DNA of 33,540 nucleotides from Actinomycetota bacterium (GCA_027728645.1 JAQCAA010000007.1:1-33540), one strand, 5' to 3'; positions 1-10,552 are shown, numbered from the stretch's first letter. Numbers and translations are program-made. Notes: generated by a model from the letters alone, not told the origin.

Positions 1-798
1 GTGCTCCCTGCGGTATTCGACCGGCTTGCGGCCACGCTGATTCCGCTGTTTATTGAGCCGGACGGAACATTCCCGAATCACCCTGCCGACCCGCTGAGAC
101 CGGAGAACCTTGTTGACCTGACGAATCTTGTCAGATCGGAGAAACCAGATATCGGGGTTGCCTTCGACGGAGACGCTGATCGTGCCTTCTTCGTCGACGA
201 CAACGCCGTTCCGCTACCCGGCAGCACGACCACAGCGATTATTGCCGAGTGGTTCCTCAGAAAGTCGCCAGGAAGCTCGATCGTTCACAATCTGATTTGT
301 TCGAAGGCTGTCCCTGAGATTGTTGCTGCCGCTGGTGGTGTTCCGGTGAGGACGCGAGTTGGGCATTCGTACATCAAACAGGTGATGGCTGAGTCCGGGG
401 CCATCTTTGGTGGTGAGCACTCGGGGCACTACTACTTCAGGGACAATTACCGAGCCGATTCAGGGATTATGGCGATGCTCGTGCTGATGCGCGTGCTGTC
501 AGATGCCAAGGTTCCGTTGTCTGAGCTCCGAACTCGATACGAACCGTATTGCCAGTCGGGTGAAATCAATTTTGTTGTCTCAGACGTTCGCGCTGCCGAT
601 GCCGCTGTCGCTGCTGTCTTTGTCGACTCTGCGAGTGATCGTCTCGATGGGCTTACGGTCGATCTTGGGGACCGCTGGTTCAACGTCAGGCCCTCGAACA
701 CCGAACCTGTTCTACGATTGAACGTTGAAGCGCGAGACAAGGCATCTGTCGACGAGTTGGTTGCCATCGTTGGAGCGATCATCGAGGAGAATGCATGA
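1..798 (+). CDS. manB: Phosphomannomutase/phosphoglucomutase, C-terminal part (5' end cut by window edge)
   Basis: GVAFDGDADRAFFVD metal-binding loop, GGEHSGHYYFRDNYRADSGI and RPSNTEPVLRLNVEA motifs of the alpha-D-phosphohexomutase family; ORF open at position 1. Confidence 0.9.
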   Translation: MLPAVFDRLAATLIPLFIEPDGTFPNHPADPLRPENLVDLTNLVRSEKPDIGVAFDGDADRAFFVDDNAVPLPGSTTTAIIAEWFLRKSPGSSIVHNLICSKAVPEIVAAAGGVPVRTRVGHSYIKQVMAESGAIFGGEHSGHYYFRDNYRADSGIMAMLVLMRVLSDAKVPLSELRTRYEPYCQSGEINFVVSDVRAADAAVAAVFVDSASDRLDGLTVDLGDRWFNVRPSNTEPVLRLNVEARDKASVDELVAIVGAIIEENA

Positions 799-986
799 GT
801 GACCACGAACCATTAATCGCCCCAAGTTTGCTCGCAATCATGCAGTGTCCAGCATGCACCGGGGACCTCAGCGAGCGCCTCGAGGACCCAGCGTTGGTCT
901 GTGGATCATGTGGTCGCGCGTACGCCGTGCGCGACGGCATACCGAACATGCTCATAGATGAGGCAGCACTCCCTTCAAACGATTGA
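795..986 (+). CDS. Trm112 family protein
   Basis: 63 aa; CPAC...CGSCGRAYAVRDGIPNML pattern typical of Trm112/YcaR-like zinc-ribbon proteins; overlaps manB stop by 4 nt. Confidence 0.85.
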   Translation: MSDHEPLIAPSLLAIMQCPACTGDLSERLEDPALVCGSCGRAYAVRDGIPNMLIDEAALPSND

Positions 987-1009
987 GAACTGACTCTTGA
1001 GTCAGTTCT
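986..1009. terminator. Stem-loop directly after the Trm112 stop codon
   Basis: AGAACTGACT-CTTG-AGTCAGTTCT, perfect 10-bp stem with 4-nt loop, followed by TCC. Confidence 0.6.
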
Positions 1010-1200
1010 TCCTAGCGTAGTTTGCCGGTCGCACGCCGCTCCTCGCACTCCTTCCATGTGTGGCCTGCGAGTGCGGTTGCGACAGCTGCCATGGTCCGGA
1101 AGGGGAGTAGCGTTGGTGCTATGCCGTGCACACCAGAGCGAGGGCTCCATCCAATTCCACGTTCGACGGCGAGCGCTCGAGCCTATGGAGCGGGATCGCC

Positions 1201-2916
1201 GTGACAAGGTTCCGCTCACTTGTTGACGATTCAGGACATCGTTACCTGTCGGTTGACGTGGTAGGACAAGCTGTCCTACAGGATGCCTTCCTCAACAAGG
1301 ACAACGCCTTCACTCGTGAGGAGCGTCAAGAACTCCGCATCGTTGGCATGCTTCCTGACCATGTGTCGACCATTGAGGAGCAGCTTGGAAGAGTTCGCTA
1401 TCAGTACGGTCGAAAGACTACTGAGATGAGTAAGAACATCTACCTCAACGGTCTGATGGACCGCAACGAGACCCTCTTCTACCGTTTCCTACTCGAGAAC
1501 ATCGAAGAGACGGTCCCTGTGATCTATACGCCGACCGTTGCAGAGGCGTGCTCCCACTGGAGCCGGATCTATCGGAGAGCTCACGGTCTTTATATCACGC
1601 CAAGAGATCGAGGAAGGATCGCTGAAGTCCTCAGGGCGCGTCCTGCCATGGAGCCTCCGGTGATCGTGGTGACAGACAATGAGCGAATCCTCGGAATCGG
1701 CGATCAAGGCGCTGGCGGCATGGGGATTCCTATCGGAAAGCTTGCGCTGTAAACAGCCGGAGGTGGGATCCACCCTGAGCGGTGCATCCCGGTGTCGATT
1801 GACGTCGGAACGAACAACGCAGAGTTGCTCGTGGATCCGCTGTATGTCGGGTATCGCGAGCCGAGATTGCGGGGTGTTGAATACGAGGAACTCATTGATG
1901 AGTTCGTGGATGCGGTGCGAACCGTGTACCCGGGAGCGTTGCTCCAATGGGAGGACTTCGCGAACTCAACGAGCTTCAGGAATCTCGAGACCCACCGCAA
2001 ACGAATAGCATCGTTCAATGATGACATCCAAGGGACCGGTGCCATGGCTGTTGCTGGGGTCTGGGCTGCGATTGCGCACGGCGATCTGACATCAGAGGAT
2101 TTGCGATTCGTAATTGCTGGCGCTGGATCCGCTGGGTATGGGATTGCACACCAGCTTGCCTTTGCGATGGAAGCCGAAGGCGTCGACACCGCTGACGCTT
2201 GGAGCAGGATCTTCGTGCTTGACAGCCGGGGGCTGATACTTTCCGACCGGAGAACGCTCAAGGGGACTAAGGCTGACTTGGCTACGGATGCCGCTGTGGC
2301 GGCCGGCTGGGATGCATGCGATGATCCGCCTTCGCTCGTCGACGTGATGCGGAACGTTCGCCCCACGGTACTCATTGGTGTGAGTGGGGAGGCTGGGTTG
2401 TTCGGTCGCGAAGCGATCGAGGAGATGGCAAAGTGGTGCGACCGGCCCGTTGTCATGCCGATGTCGAATCCGACCAGCCACAGCGAAGTCACCCCTGCCA
2501 ATGCCATTAGGTGGACGAGTGGGCGAGCGATCGTTGCGACAGGAAGCCCCTTCCCACCGGTGGTACACGATGGGGTCACTCACAGGGTTGGCCAAGCGAA
2601 CAACGCGTTCATATTTCCAGGCTTAGGACTCGGCGTCCTCACAGTTCGCGCGAGAGAGGTCACGGACGGAATGTTTCTCGCCGCTGCGCTTGCGCTGGCT
2701 GAATGCACGAGTCAGGACCTCGTGGCCAATGGGCAACTCTTCCCTGACATCGATGATGTCCGATTGGTGTCGCGTTCGGTTGCTATCGCTGTAGCGGCCC
2801 AGGCAATTGAAGATGGAGTAGCAGACGCGGTGGACGATCTTGAATCAAGGATCGACGCTGAGATGTGGTTCCCTGACTATCTGCCCGTGAAACCTTCACC
2901 GCTGTCGCGTGGCTAG
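1201..2916 (+). pseudogene. NAD(P)-dependent malic enzyme interrupted by one in-frame TAA at 1750-1752
   Basis: ORFs 1126..1752 and 1792..2916 are in the same frame. Reading through gives GIGDQGAGGMGIPIGKLAL[TAA]TAGGGIHPERCIPVSIDVGTNN. Likely start GTG 1201 preceded by GGAG. Confidence 0.85.
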
Positions 2917-2949
2917 CTACTGGTACCTGCCGACGGCGTTTGAGCGGGC

Positions 2950-3312
2950 CTAGGCATCGGTCGTGCCATCGCGGTTGTAATCATCCTCAAGGCGGACAAC
3001 GTCATCGAGGTGTGGTGTTGAAACCTCGATGATCTCGACGTAGCCATCTGCCGGCGCCTCAAACCGGTGAATTTGGCCGACGGGGATATCTGCTGACTCA
3101 CCGACGCTGAGCACAACGATTTCGGCATCAGGGCCCTGCCCAAGATTCAGAAGCAGTGTGCCGGATACCACCAAAACCGATTCACTCTTGTACTCGTGAA
3201 GCTGGAGGCTGAGTCGCTTCCCCGCGTCGATGTGGATGATCTTGCCCGCGTAGTAGTCGGTGAGGCTCCAAAGCAGCTCGTATCCCCATGGCTTGTCGGT
3301 CTTCGTGGACAT
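2950..3312 (-). CDS. Cupin, mannose-6-phosphate isomerase type II-like
   Basis: PWGYELLW...YAGKIIHIDAGKRLSLQLHEYKSESVLVVSGTLLL...VGQIHRFEAP cupin motifs. Confidence 0.85.
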   Translation of the reverse strand: MSTKTDKPWGYELLWSLTDYYAGKIIHIDAGKRLSLQLHEYKSESVLVVSGTLLLNLGQGPDAEIVVLSVGESADIPVGQIHRFEAPADGYVEIIEVSTPHLDDVVRLEDDYNRDGTTDA

Positions 3313-3437
3313 GGGGGAAGAATAGCGCCTGCGCTGCGCCGCCTCGCGCCTTGCGCCTACCGACGGCGTTCAGCGTGGGGCCACGCTCTGGGCGTTCGTT
3401 GTTCCTGTTGGATGTCCGCTATCAGAAGTTGCGCCAT

Positions 3438-3465
3438 TTGTCTCGCTCTGATCTCAGAGAGACAA
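3438..3465. other. Imperfect hairpin in the divergent cupin/VOC intergenic region
   Basis: TTGTCT-cg-CTCTGA-tc-TCAGAG-AGACAA. Confidence 0.35.
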
Positions 3466-3605
3466 CCGACCGGCATCCTCTAGATGCTACGAAACGCCGC
3501 AACACCCGACACAAGTATCAATCAGGCACATATGGGCGGGTGACTACGCCGCAGGGCGCTCGTTTGAGGAGTAGGTTGGGAGAGTACGCACCACCACGAG
3601 ACCAC

Positions 3606-3992
3606 ATGTTTGGATCCGCGCCGCTGCACCCTGTCCTCCCAGCTTCCGACCTGGAACGCGCCAAACGGTGGTATTCGGACAAGTTGGGCCTTGAACCGGT
3701 GGAAGAGGATGAGTACGGCGGCGCAACGTACGAAACCGGCGGTGGGACGTTCCTCGTCTACACATCGGAGTTCGCCGGAACCAACAAGGCAACAGCGGCC
3801 GGATTCCGAGTGGATGATTTCGATACCGCTGTTGCCGAACTGCGTGCCAATGGTGTCGTGTTCGAAGATGTCGATTTCGGTGAGTTGGGTGTCTCGGTCG
3901 ATGGAGTGATCTCCACACCCGACGGCAAGGACAAGGCAGCGTGGTTCAAAGACAGTGAGGGCAACATCCTTTCGCTGTCCACCATCGCCTGA
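3606..3992 (+). CDS. VOC family protein (glyoxalase/bleomycin resistance-like)
   Basis: HPVLPASDLERAKRWYSDKLGLEPVEEDEYGGATYETGGG...DGKDKAAWFKDSEGNILSLS; ATG at 3606 in frame with ORF 3288..3992. Confidence 0.85.
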   Translation: MFGSAPLHPVLPASDLERAKRWYSDKLGLEPVEEDEYGGATYETGGGTFLVYTSEFAGTNKATAAGFRVDDFDTAVAELRANGVVFEDVDFGELGVSVDGVISTPDGKDKAAWFKDSEGNILSLSTIA

Positions 3993-4308
3993 CGATACCG
4001 CCCATCGCAGCACTTATGCGCACTTGATGATCCGCACCATTGCACACCTCCTCGAGAACAACTCTCGTCGAAAGTGATACAACGACCACCTGATTTCACA
4101 GCACATATGAGCACTTCGACCCGCCCCAATTGTCGCAGAATCGCTGTCGCCGTCGGCCCGCCAGCCTCGAAGCAGGTGCCAGTGCCGCCTGCTGCCGGGA
4201 CCGTCGGCGCACCAGTAGAAGCCTGCGAGTCCGTGGTTCCAACCAAGACCAACTCTTGTGCCGCACTGCGTTACCCTCTGTCGACCGCACCGCTTAGGAG
4301 GCTCTTGC

Positions 4309-5556
4309 ATGGACTACGACGTCGCAGATATCGGATTGGCTGGCAAGGGTGACTTGCGGATTGAATGGGCTTCTCGGCGGATGCCTGTGCTTGCAGCCAT
4401 CCGCGCCCGCTTTGAGAAGGATAAGCCATTAGCCGGGTACCGCATCGGGGCTTGCATGCATGTGACATCGGAAACCGCGACCCTCATGTACACGCTTGTA
4501 GCCGGGGGCGCCGAGGTGGCGCTTTGCGCATCGAACCCACTTTCCACACAAGACGATGTGGCAGCCGCCCTCGTGAAGGCCGGTATCCCTACATACGCTG
4601 TGCGAGGTGAAAGTGCCGATGACTTCTATCGCCACATCAACGCCGTTCTCGACACCCAGCCCCACCTTGTCTTCGATGATGGTGCGGACATGACAACTGT
4701 CCTGCACAAGGAGCGATCTGAGCAAGCGGTCCTCGGAGGTATGGAAGAGACAACCACCGGCGTAATCAGGCTCAAGGCGATGGCCGACGAAGATGTCCTT
4801 AGGTATCCGGTGGTCGCTGTGAACGATTCCGACACCAAGCATCTGTTCGACAACCGACACGGCACAGGGCAATCGTCACTCGACGGCATTCTTCGAGCTT
4901 CGAACATCCTGTTTGCAGGCAAGCGGGTTGTGGTTGCCGGTTTCGGCGACTGCGGATGGGGGATCGCAACAAGGGCCAAGGGAATGGGCGCCGACGTGAT
5001 TGTCACCGAGATTGACCCGGTGCGAGCCGTTGCAGCCACGATGGAGGGCCATAGGGTGATGACCGGTGAGGAAGCTGCCGAGATTGGGGATGTCTTCATC
5101 ACGGCAACTGGGAATATCCACGTCTTCAGAGCGGAGCACTTCGAAAAAATGAAGGATGGTGCGATCATCGCCAACGCTGGTCACTTCGATGTTGAACTTG
5201 ATCTCATCGCCCTCGACGAGATGGCAGTATCCCGAAGAGTCATCAGAGACAACCTCGAAGAGTTTGTTCTGCCAGACGGGCGTGCAATCCATGTTGTGGC
5301 CGACGGTCGGCTCGTAAACCTGGGTGCTGCCGAAGGGCACCCGGCTGACGTCATGGACATGTCGTTTTCTGATCAGGCTCTTGCGGCAGAGTGGTTGATT
5401 GAAAATGCCACCAACCTTCACGCACAGGTGTACAAACTTCCAGACGAACTCGACAATGAAGTTGCCAGACTCAAGCTTGAGGCGATGGGCGGCTCGCTTG
5501 AGGTAATGACGCCGGAGCAAATCGGATACTTGGGCTCGTGGGAGCACGGCACCTGA
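4309..5556 (+). CDS. ahcY: Adenosylhomocysteinase
   Basis: MHVTSETATLMYTLVAGGAEVALCASNPLSTQDDV, NRHGTGQSSLDGILRASN, VVVAGFGDCGWGIATRAKGMGADVIVTEIDP; AGGAGG upstream of ATG 4309. Confidence 0.95.
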   Translation: MDYDVADIGLAGKGDLRIEWASRRMPVLAAIRARFEKDKPLAGYRIGACMHVTSETATLMYTLVAGGAEVALCASNPLSTQDDVAAALVKAGIPTYAVRGESADDFYRHINAVLDTQPHLVFDDGADMTTVLHKERSEQAVLGGMEETTTGVIRLKAMADEDVLRYPVVAVNDSDTKHLFDNRHGTGQSSLDGILRASNILFAGKRVVVAGFGDCGWGIATRAKGMGADVIVTEIDPVRAVAATMEGHRVMTGEEAAEIGDVFITATGNIHVFRAEHFEKMKDGAIIANAGHFDVELDLIALDEMAVSRRVIRDNLEEFVLPDGRAIHVVADGRLVNLGAAEGHPADVMDMSFSDQALAAEWLIENATNLHAQVYKLPDELDNEVARLKLEAMGGSLEVMTPEQIGYLGSWEHGT

Positions 5557-5636
5557 CTCCTCAGCCGAGCTGACCGATCCGAGTAGGTCATCCCAGTTGC
5601 TCAAGATGTGTCAGAGCTGATCGATATGTTGAAAAG

Positions 5637-6239
5637 ATGCTTTGTGTCGCTTGCGCAGCAAATAGCTACCCCCTCTGCCACGAGTGTGAGCAATCGTTGA
5701 GTTTGGCTTCGGACCGAACCTTGCAGCTCCGTGGTGTGCAATTGAGCGTCATCCCAGTCTTTGCCCACCGAGGGGCCGCCGCACGGTTGGTGCATAACCT
5801 CAAGTACCGCAGGTCGATGGCGGCAGCGCGATTACTCGGATCGCTGATGGCAGAGCGTGTACCTCCGGGAACCGACAGTCTCGTTCCGGTGCCGCGAGTA
5901 CTCGCGAGACGGATCGCATACGGAATCGATCAGACAGGCGTTCTTGCGGAAGTCGTATCTTCGATCACGGGGATACCTGTGCGGCAAGCGTTGCGAGCCA
6001 AGCCGTGGGCCAGAAGATCCGCTGGTAAGAATCGATCGGAAAGACCACGCACCGAGTTTGCGTTGATACTCACCCCTTCACACAGCCCGGTTCTTGTCGA
6101 CGATGTGTGCACCACCGGTGGCACCATCGCGGGCGCCGCAATCGCTCTTGGGCGGTCCACTGCATCGGCGCTCGTAGCTACCTCAGCGGGTAGCATGGAG
6201 CAAAGGACCGGCGGCTTCCAAGCGAGAGGAGTGGCGTGA
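5637..6239 (+). CDS. comF: ComF family protein (phosphoribosyltransferase-like)
   Basis: N-terminal CVAC...CHEC cysteines; LKYRR, LVPVPR, PVLVDDVCTTGGTIAGA PRPP loop. Confidence 0.85.
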   Translation: MLCVACAANSYPLCHECEQSLSLASDRTLQLRGVQLSVIPVFAHRGAAARLVHNLKYRRSMAAARLLGSLMAERVPPGTDSLVPVPRVLARRIAYGIDQTGVLAEVVSSITGIPVRQALRAKPWARRSAGKNRSERPRTEFALILTPSHSPVLVDDVCTTGGTIAGAAIALGRSTASALVATSAGSMEQRTGGFQARGVA

Positions 6240-6366
6240 CCAGCAGCTATGTGACTGTCCCCAGACCGAGTCATGCTGTGCCGCTTGAGCCCAGATCCTT
6301 TTCCAGAATGCCACGTAGCGTGAGATTCCACGCGCGTGGGTGAACCCAGCTACCAAGGGAGATCAA

Positions 6367-6912
6367 GTGACCATCCGCGTCCACGCCAGGAATATGCAGA
6401 TCTCGGAAGAGACGAGGACGACTACGGAGGACCGCGTCAAACATGCAACCAGGATTTTCGATGACGGTGGCAATGTCGACGTCGAGTTCACGGAGAAGCA
6501 CAACCCGAGACAAGCAGATGGTCGATTCAAAGTGGAGATCACATCCACCGCGGCTGGGAATATTGTGCGCATCGAGGCTGAGGCCTCCGAGCTACGAGCG
6601 GCTGTTGATTCAGCAGCGGACCGCTACGAGAGGCAGCTGCGGCGGCTCAAGGAACGTCTCGTTCAGAGAAGCAGAAGACGAGACAAAGGTCTCAACCCGC
6701 CCATAGAAGCCTCCGATGTAGAACAAGACCGTGGCGCAGTGATCGTCAGGACCAAGAGGTTCGAGATGAAGCCGATGACCGCAGAGGAAGCTGCTTTGCA
6801 GATGGAAATGCTCGGACACGAGTTCTTCTTTTTCCTCGACGGAGAGTCTGGCCAGCATTGTGTGGTGTATCACCGACGCGACGGGCATGTAGGACTGATC
6901 GAACCGGAATGA
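6367..6912 (+). CDS. hpf: Ribosome hibernation promoting factor, long form
   Basis: N-terminal S30AE-like domain and C-terminal IVRTKRFEMKPMTAEEAALQMEMLGHEFFFFLDGESGQHCVVYHRRDGHVGLIEP; GTG start 6367 after AAGGGAG. Confidence 0.92.
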   Translation: MTIRVHARNMQISEETRTTTEDRVKHATRIFDDGGNVDVEFTEKHNPRQADGRFKVEITSTAAGNIVRIEAEASELRAAVDSAADRYERQLRRLKERLVQRSRRRDKGLNPPIEASDVEQDRGAVIVRTKRFEMKPMTAEEAALQMEMLGHEFFFFLDGESGQHCVVYHRRDGHVGLIEPE

Positions 6913-6924
6913 GCTGAAGCCACC

Positions 6925-7575
6925 ATGAAAAGATTGCTTGTCGTAGATGACGTACCGCTCTTTCGAGCTGGACTGACATCAGCCCTCAGAGGCGCTGGAT
7001 ATGACGTGGTCGGCGAAGCCGCAGACGGTGAAACCGCCGTTGCACTGGCCGAAACGTCGCAACCAGACATTGTGCTTCTCGATGTCCTGATGCCTGGGAT
7101 GTCGGGAATCGATGCCCTAGCCAAGATTCGGGCGGTCGCTCCTGAAGCCGCGGTCGTACTTCTCACCGGGTCCGAATCCGAAGAAGACCTCGTTGCTGCA
7201 GTCCGGCTTGGTGCAAGAGGCTACATCGTCAAGGACATGCCGTTCGAACAGCTGGTTCTTTCGATAGACAGTGTTGCGGACGGAGGCGCTGCGCTATCTC
7301 CAGTCATGGCTGGCAAGCTGTTTGATGTTGCCCGCCAATTTGCACTCCATCACGACCTGCTCGGTGTCCGTAAGCCAACGCTGACAAGTCGAGAGATCGA
7401 AGTTCTCGAGTTGGTATCCGATGGCAAGACAAGCAAGCAGATAGGCGATCTTCTTTACATCTCCGAGAACACCGTCAAGAACCACATCCGCAACGTCCTC
7501 GACAAACTTGGCCTGCACTCTCGGAACGAAGCGGTGCTGTACGCGGTACGCGAAAGTTTGATAGTCCTGAGATAG
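6925..7575 (+). CDS. LuxR/NarL-family response regulator
   Basis: Receiver domain (LLVVDDVPLFRAGL, DIVLLDVLMPGMSGIDAL, VVLLTG, GYIVKD) plus LTSREIEVLELVSDGKTSKQIGDLLYISENTVKNHIRNVLDKLGLHSR HTH. Confidence 0.93.
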   Translation: MKRLLVVDDVPLFRAGLTSALRGAGYDVVGEAADGETAVALAETSQPDIVLLDVLMPGMSGIDALAKIRAVAPEAAVVLLTGSESEEDLVAAVRLGARGYIVKDMPFEQLVLSIDSVADGGAALSPVMAGKLFDVARQFALHHDLLGVRKPTLTSREIEVLELVSDGKTSKQIGDLLYISENTVKNHIRNVLDKLGLHSRNEAVLYAVRESLIVLR

Positions 7576-7597
7576 GCGCCGCTCGCTGCGCTCGCTC

Positions 7598-7762
7598 AGA
7601 GGACAGACCGTTCGCTTTGCTCTCTTACGGAGGACAGACCGTTCGCTTTGCTCTCTTACGGAGGACAGACCGTTCGCTTTGCTCTCTTACGGAGGACAGA
7701 CCGTTCGCTTTGCTCCCTCACTATCAGAAGTCCGTCCTCTGTCCTCTGTCCTCTGTCCTCTG
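7598..7762. repeat. Composite repeat element A: four 31-bp units then four 7-bp GTCCTCT units
   Basis: 31-bp units starting at 7599, 7630, 7661 and 7692 (GAGGACAGACCGTTCGCTTTGCTCTCTTACG; the last diverges at its 3' end); GTCCTCT x4 at 7734-7761. Confidence 0.95.
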
Positions 7763-7809
7763 CCCCAAGGGGTTCAAGCAAAGCTTTGGCTCCCGTAGTA
7801 TTCACACCA

Positions 7810-10470
7810 ATGTCTGTATTTGACAAAATCTTGCGTGCCGGCGAGGGAAAACGCCTCAAAGAGCTTGTTCAGCTTGCCGAGCGTGTCAACGCGCTCGAGG
7901 CTGACGTTGAGGTGCTCTCCGACGAGGATCTCAAGGCTCGAACGCAGTGGTTCAGAGATCGGCTTGCCGATGGCGAGACCCTCGACGACATCGAAGCTGA
8001 GGCGTACGCCACTGTTCGTGAGGCAGCAAAACGTGTGCTCGGCCAGCGCCACTACGACGTTCAGGTTGTTGGGGCAGGAACCTTGCATCGTGGCATGATC
8101 GCTGAGCAGAAGACAGGCGAGGGAAAGACACTTGTTTCTACGATGCCTGCGTACCTCAACGCGCTGTCAGGCAAGGGTGTCCATGTCATCACAGTCAACG
8201 ATTATCTCGCCGCCCGTGACGCGGCGTGGATGGGCAACATCCATCGATTTCTCGGCCTCGAAGTAGGTCTCATCCAGGCGTGGATGACACCCGAGGAGCG
8301 CCGTCCCGCGTACGCAGCGGATATCACCCACGGGACGAACAACGAATTCGGCTTTGACTACCTCAGAGACAACATGACCATGAATCCCGAGCACATGGTG
8401 CAACGGGGGCGGGCGTTCGCAATTGTGGATGAGGTCGACTCGATCCTGATCGATGAGGCGCGGACACCTTTGATCATTTCTGGACGCGTCGGAGAAACGG
8501 GCAAGTGGTATTCCGAGTTTGCCAAGATCGCATCACGTCTCCGTATTGAAGATCACTACGAGGTCGATGAGAAGAAGCGTCAGGTTGTGACCACCGAAGC
8601 CGGTGTCACCCGCGTTGAAAAGATGATGAACGTGGAGAACCTGTACGACCACGCAAACGTTGACTTCATTCACCACCTTGATGTTGCTCTGAAGGCCAAG
8701 ACGCTCTATCAACGCGACGTCGACTATCTCATCCGCGGCGGACAGGTAATGATTGTCGACGAATTCACCGGACGTGTTCTTGAAGGTCGGAGGTACTCAG
8801 AAGGCCTCCACCAGGCAATCGAGGCCAAAGAGGGCGTTGCGATCAAGGAAGAGAACCAGACTCTCGCGACGATTACGCTCCAGAACTATTTCCGCATGTA
8901 TGACAAGCTCTCTGGCATGACCGGTACCGCCATCACTGAGGAGGGCGAGTTTGTCGAGATCTATGGACTTGAGGTTGTTGTCATCCCAACCAACCAGCCG
9001 ATTGGACGCGTGGACCAGCCGGATCTCGTCTACGTCGATGAGGAAAACAAGTTCCAAGCGGTGGCCAACGACATCATCGAACGCCACGAATATGGTCAAC
9101 CAATCCTTGTGGGAACGGTTTCCATCGAGAAGTCTGAGAGGCTTGCAGATGCGCTGACACGCCGCGGCATCCCATTCGAGGTGCTGAACGCCAAGCAGCA
9201 TGAAAGGGAAGCCCACATCATTGCCCAGGCCGGCATGCCTGGCGCAATCACGGTTGCCACGAACATGGCTGGTCGTGGAGTCGACATCGCACTCGGAGGA
9301 AACGCCGAGCAACTCGCGGCAGCTGCGCTTCGTAAACAGGGTATCGAGACGACCGAACCGTCGTACGCCAAGCAGCTTAAGGAGCTGACAACCGAGTTTT
9401 CGATTGAAACGGAAAAGAACAGGGAAAAGGTGCTCGAGGCTGGCGGGTTGTACGTCCTTGGTACCGAACGTCATGATTCTCGACGCATTGACAACCAGCT
9501 TCGGGGACGATCCGGAAGACAAGGCGATCCAGGTGAGAGCCGGTTCTACTTATCTCTTCAGGATGATCTCATGCGCAGGTTCGCAAACGACCGTGTTGCA
9601 TCAATAATGTCTCGGCTCAAGATTCCGCCGGACGTCCCAATCGAAGCCAAGATGGTCTCCAAATCGATCGAGCGAGCGCAACGTCAGGTCGAGGGTCAGA
9701 ACTTCGAAATCCGAAAGAACGTTCTGAAGTACGACGAGGTAATGAACACACAGCGAAAGATCGTCTATCGCTGGCGGAATCAGATCCTTGAAGGCGACAA
9801 CACACAAGAGTTGCTTGGCGAATGGCGAAGCGAAGTCGTTGAGAGCACCGTGCTACAGATTGTCGGAGACGTCGACGCGTTCGACTGGGATTGGGATGAG
9901 TTGTCGGTTCGCATGAGTGCGTTGTACGACACCGCCATCTCAAAGTCGATGTTTGAAAACCCTGAGGATGTCGATGCCAATGAACTCGTGGACATGTTCC
10001 TCGAGGAGTCCGCACGCGCATACGAAAAGCGTGAAGCCGATCTCGGCGTCGATGTTGTGAGGGCTCTTGAACGTTCGGTGGTCCTGTCGGTCATCGACAA
10101 CAAGTGGCGCGAGCATCTCGCTGAGATGGATTACCTGCGCTCGGGTATCGGTCTGAGGGCGATGGGGCAGCGCGACCCACTCGTCGAGTATCAGCGAGAA
10201 GGTTTTCTGTTCTTCGAGGACTTTGTCGAATCAACAAAATCTGATGCAATCAGGTACATGTTCCACGTTGAGATCGCGGCTGCAAGCCCGCAGCCTGCGG
10301 CGAGCGGAGTGACGACGTCGAGTGCAAAGTCAGACGGAACGACCCGTCGGCAGGTTCAACGCACCGGCGAGAAGATCGGCCGCAATGATGACTGCCCCTG
10401 CGGGAGCGGCAAGAAGTACAAGCGCTGTCACGGCGCACCCGGTGCGGAACCGCTTCCCGCATCGGCATAG
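7810..10470 (+). CDS. secA: Protein translocase subunit SecA
   Basis: [105 protein letters not shown]-terminal [17 protein letters not shown] 7810 preferred over the ORF-track start at 7648, which lies in the repeat. Confidence 0.98.
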   Translation: MSVFDKILRAGEGKRLKELVQLAERVNALEADVEVLSDEDLKARTQWFRDRLADGETLDDIEAEAYATVREAAKRVLGQRHYDVQVVGAGTLHRGMIAEQKTGEGKTLVSTMPAYLNALSGKGVHVITVNDYLAARDAAWMGNIHRFLGLEVGLIQAWMTPEERRPAYAADITHGTNNEFGFDYLRDNMTMNPEHMVQRGRAFAIVDEVDSILIDEARTPLIISGRVGETGKWYSEFAKIASRLRIEDHYEVDEKKRQVVTTEAGVTRVEKMMNVENLYDHANVDFIHHLDVALKAKTLYQRDVDYLIRGGQVMIVDEFTGRVLEGRRYSEGLHQAIEAKEGVAIKEENQTLATITLQNYFRMYDKLSGMTGTAITEEGEFVEIYGLEVVVIPTNQPIGRVDQPDLVYVDEENKFQAVANDIIERHEYGQPILVGTVSIEKSERLADALTRRGIPFEVLNAKQHEREAHIIAQAGMPGAITVATNMAGRGVDIALGGNAEQLAAAALRKQGIETTEPSYAKQLKELTTEFSIETEKNREKVLEAGGLYVLGTERHDSRRIDNQLRGRSGRQGDPGESRFYLSLQDDLMRRFANDRVASIMSRLKIPPDVPIEAKMVSKSIERAQRQVEGQNFEIRKNVLKYDEVMNTQRKIVYRWRNQILEGDNTQELLGEWRSEVVESTVLQIVGDVDAFDWDWDELSVRMSALYDTAISKSMFENPEDVDANELVDMFLEESARAYEKREADLGVDVVRALERSVVLSVIDNKWREHLAEMDYLRSGIGLRAMGQRDPLVEYQREGFLFFEDFVESTKSDAIRYMFHVEIAAASPQPAASGVTTSSAKSDGTTRRQVQRTGEKIGRNDDCPCGSGKKYKRCHGAPGAEPLPASA

Positions 10471-10552
10471 GTCTGCTGGCGAGTAATCGGCCAGAACCGG
10501 TCTCCCCGAAGCCCTGACCGCCTGAACCGACTCTCTGGGTACCCTCTCTGCC

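Noticed and set aside
1261-1279. GTAGGACA-AGC-TGTCCTAC palindrome near the malic enzyme start
   Set aside because: Lies within conserved coding sequence; 8-bp stem with a 3-nt loop may be fortuitous.
2927-3376. CCGACGGCGTT direct repeats on both sides of the cupin gene (about 2931 and 3360)
   Set aside because: Only 11 bp, GC-rich and coding-like; no terminal inverted repeats or transposase, so weak evidence for insertion.
3981-4308. Possible SAH riboswitch or structured leader upstream of ahcY
   Set aside because: I could not find the conserved SAH riboswitch core; the spacer is about 300 nt but has no convincing motif. A covariance-model search (Infernal, SAH riboswitch family) would settle it.
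7598-7762. Repeat A as a CRISPR array
   Set aside because: The 31-bp units are contiguous with no unique spacers between them, and no cas genes are present.
7617-7823. ORFs of 60-70 aa and the SecA N-terminal extension ([14 protein letters not shown]...) across repeat A
   Set aside because: They come from translating the 31-bp tandem repeat in rotating frames; SecA homology starts at MSVFDKIL (7810).
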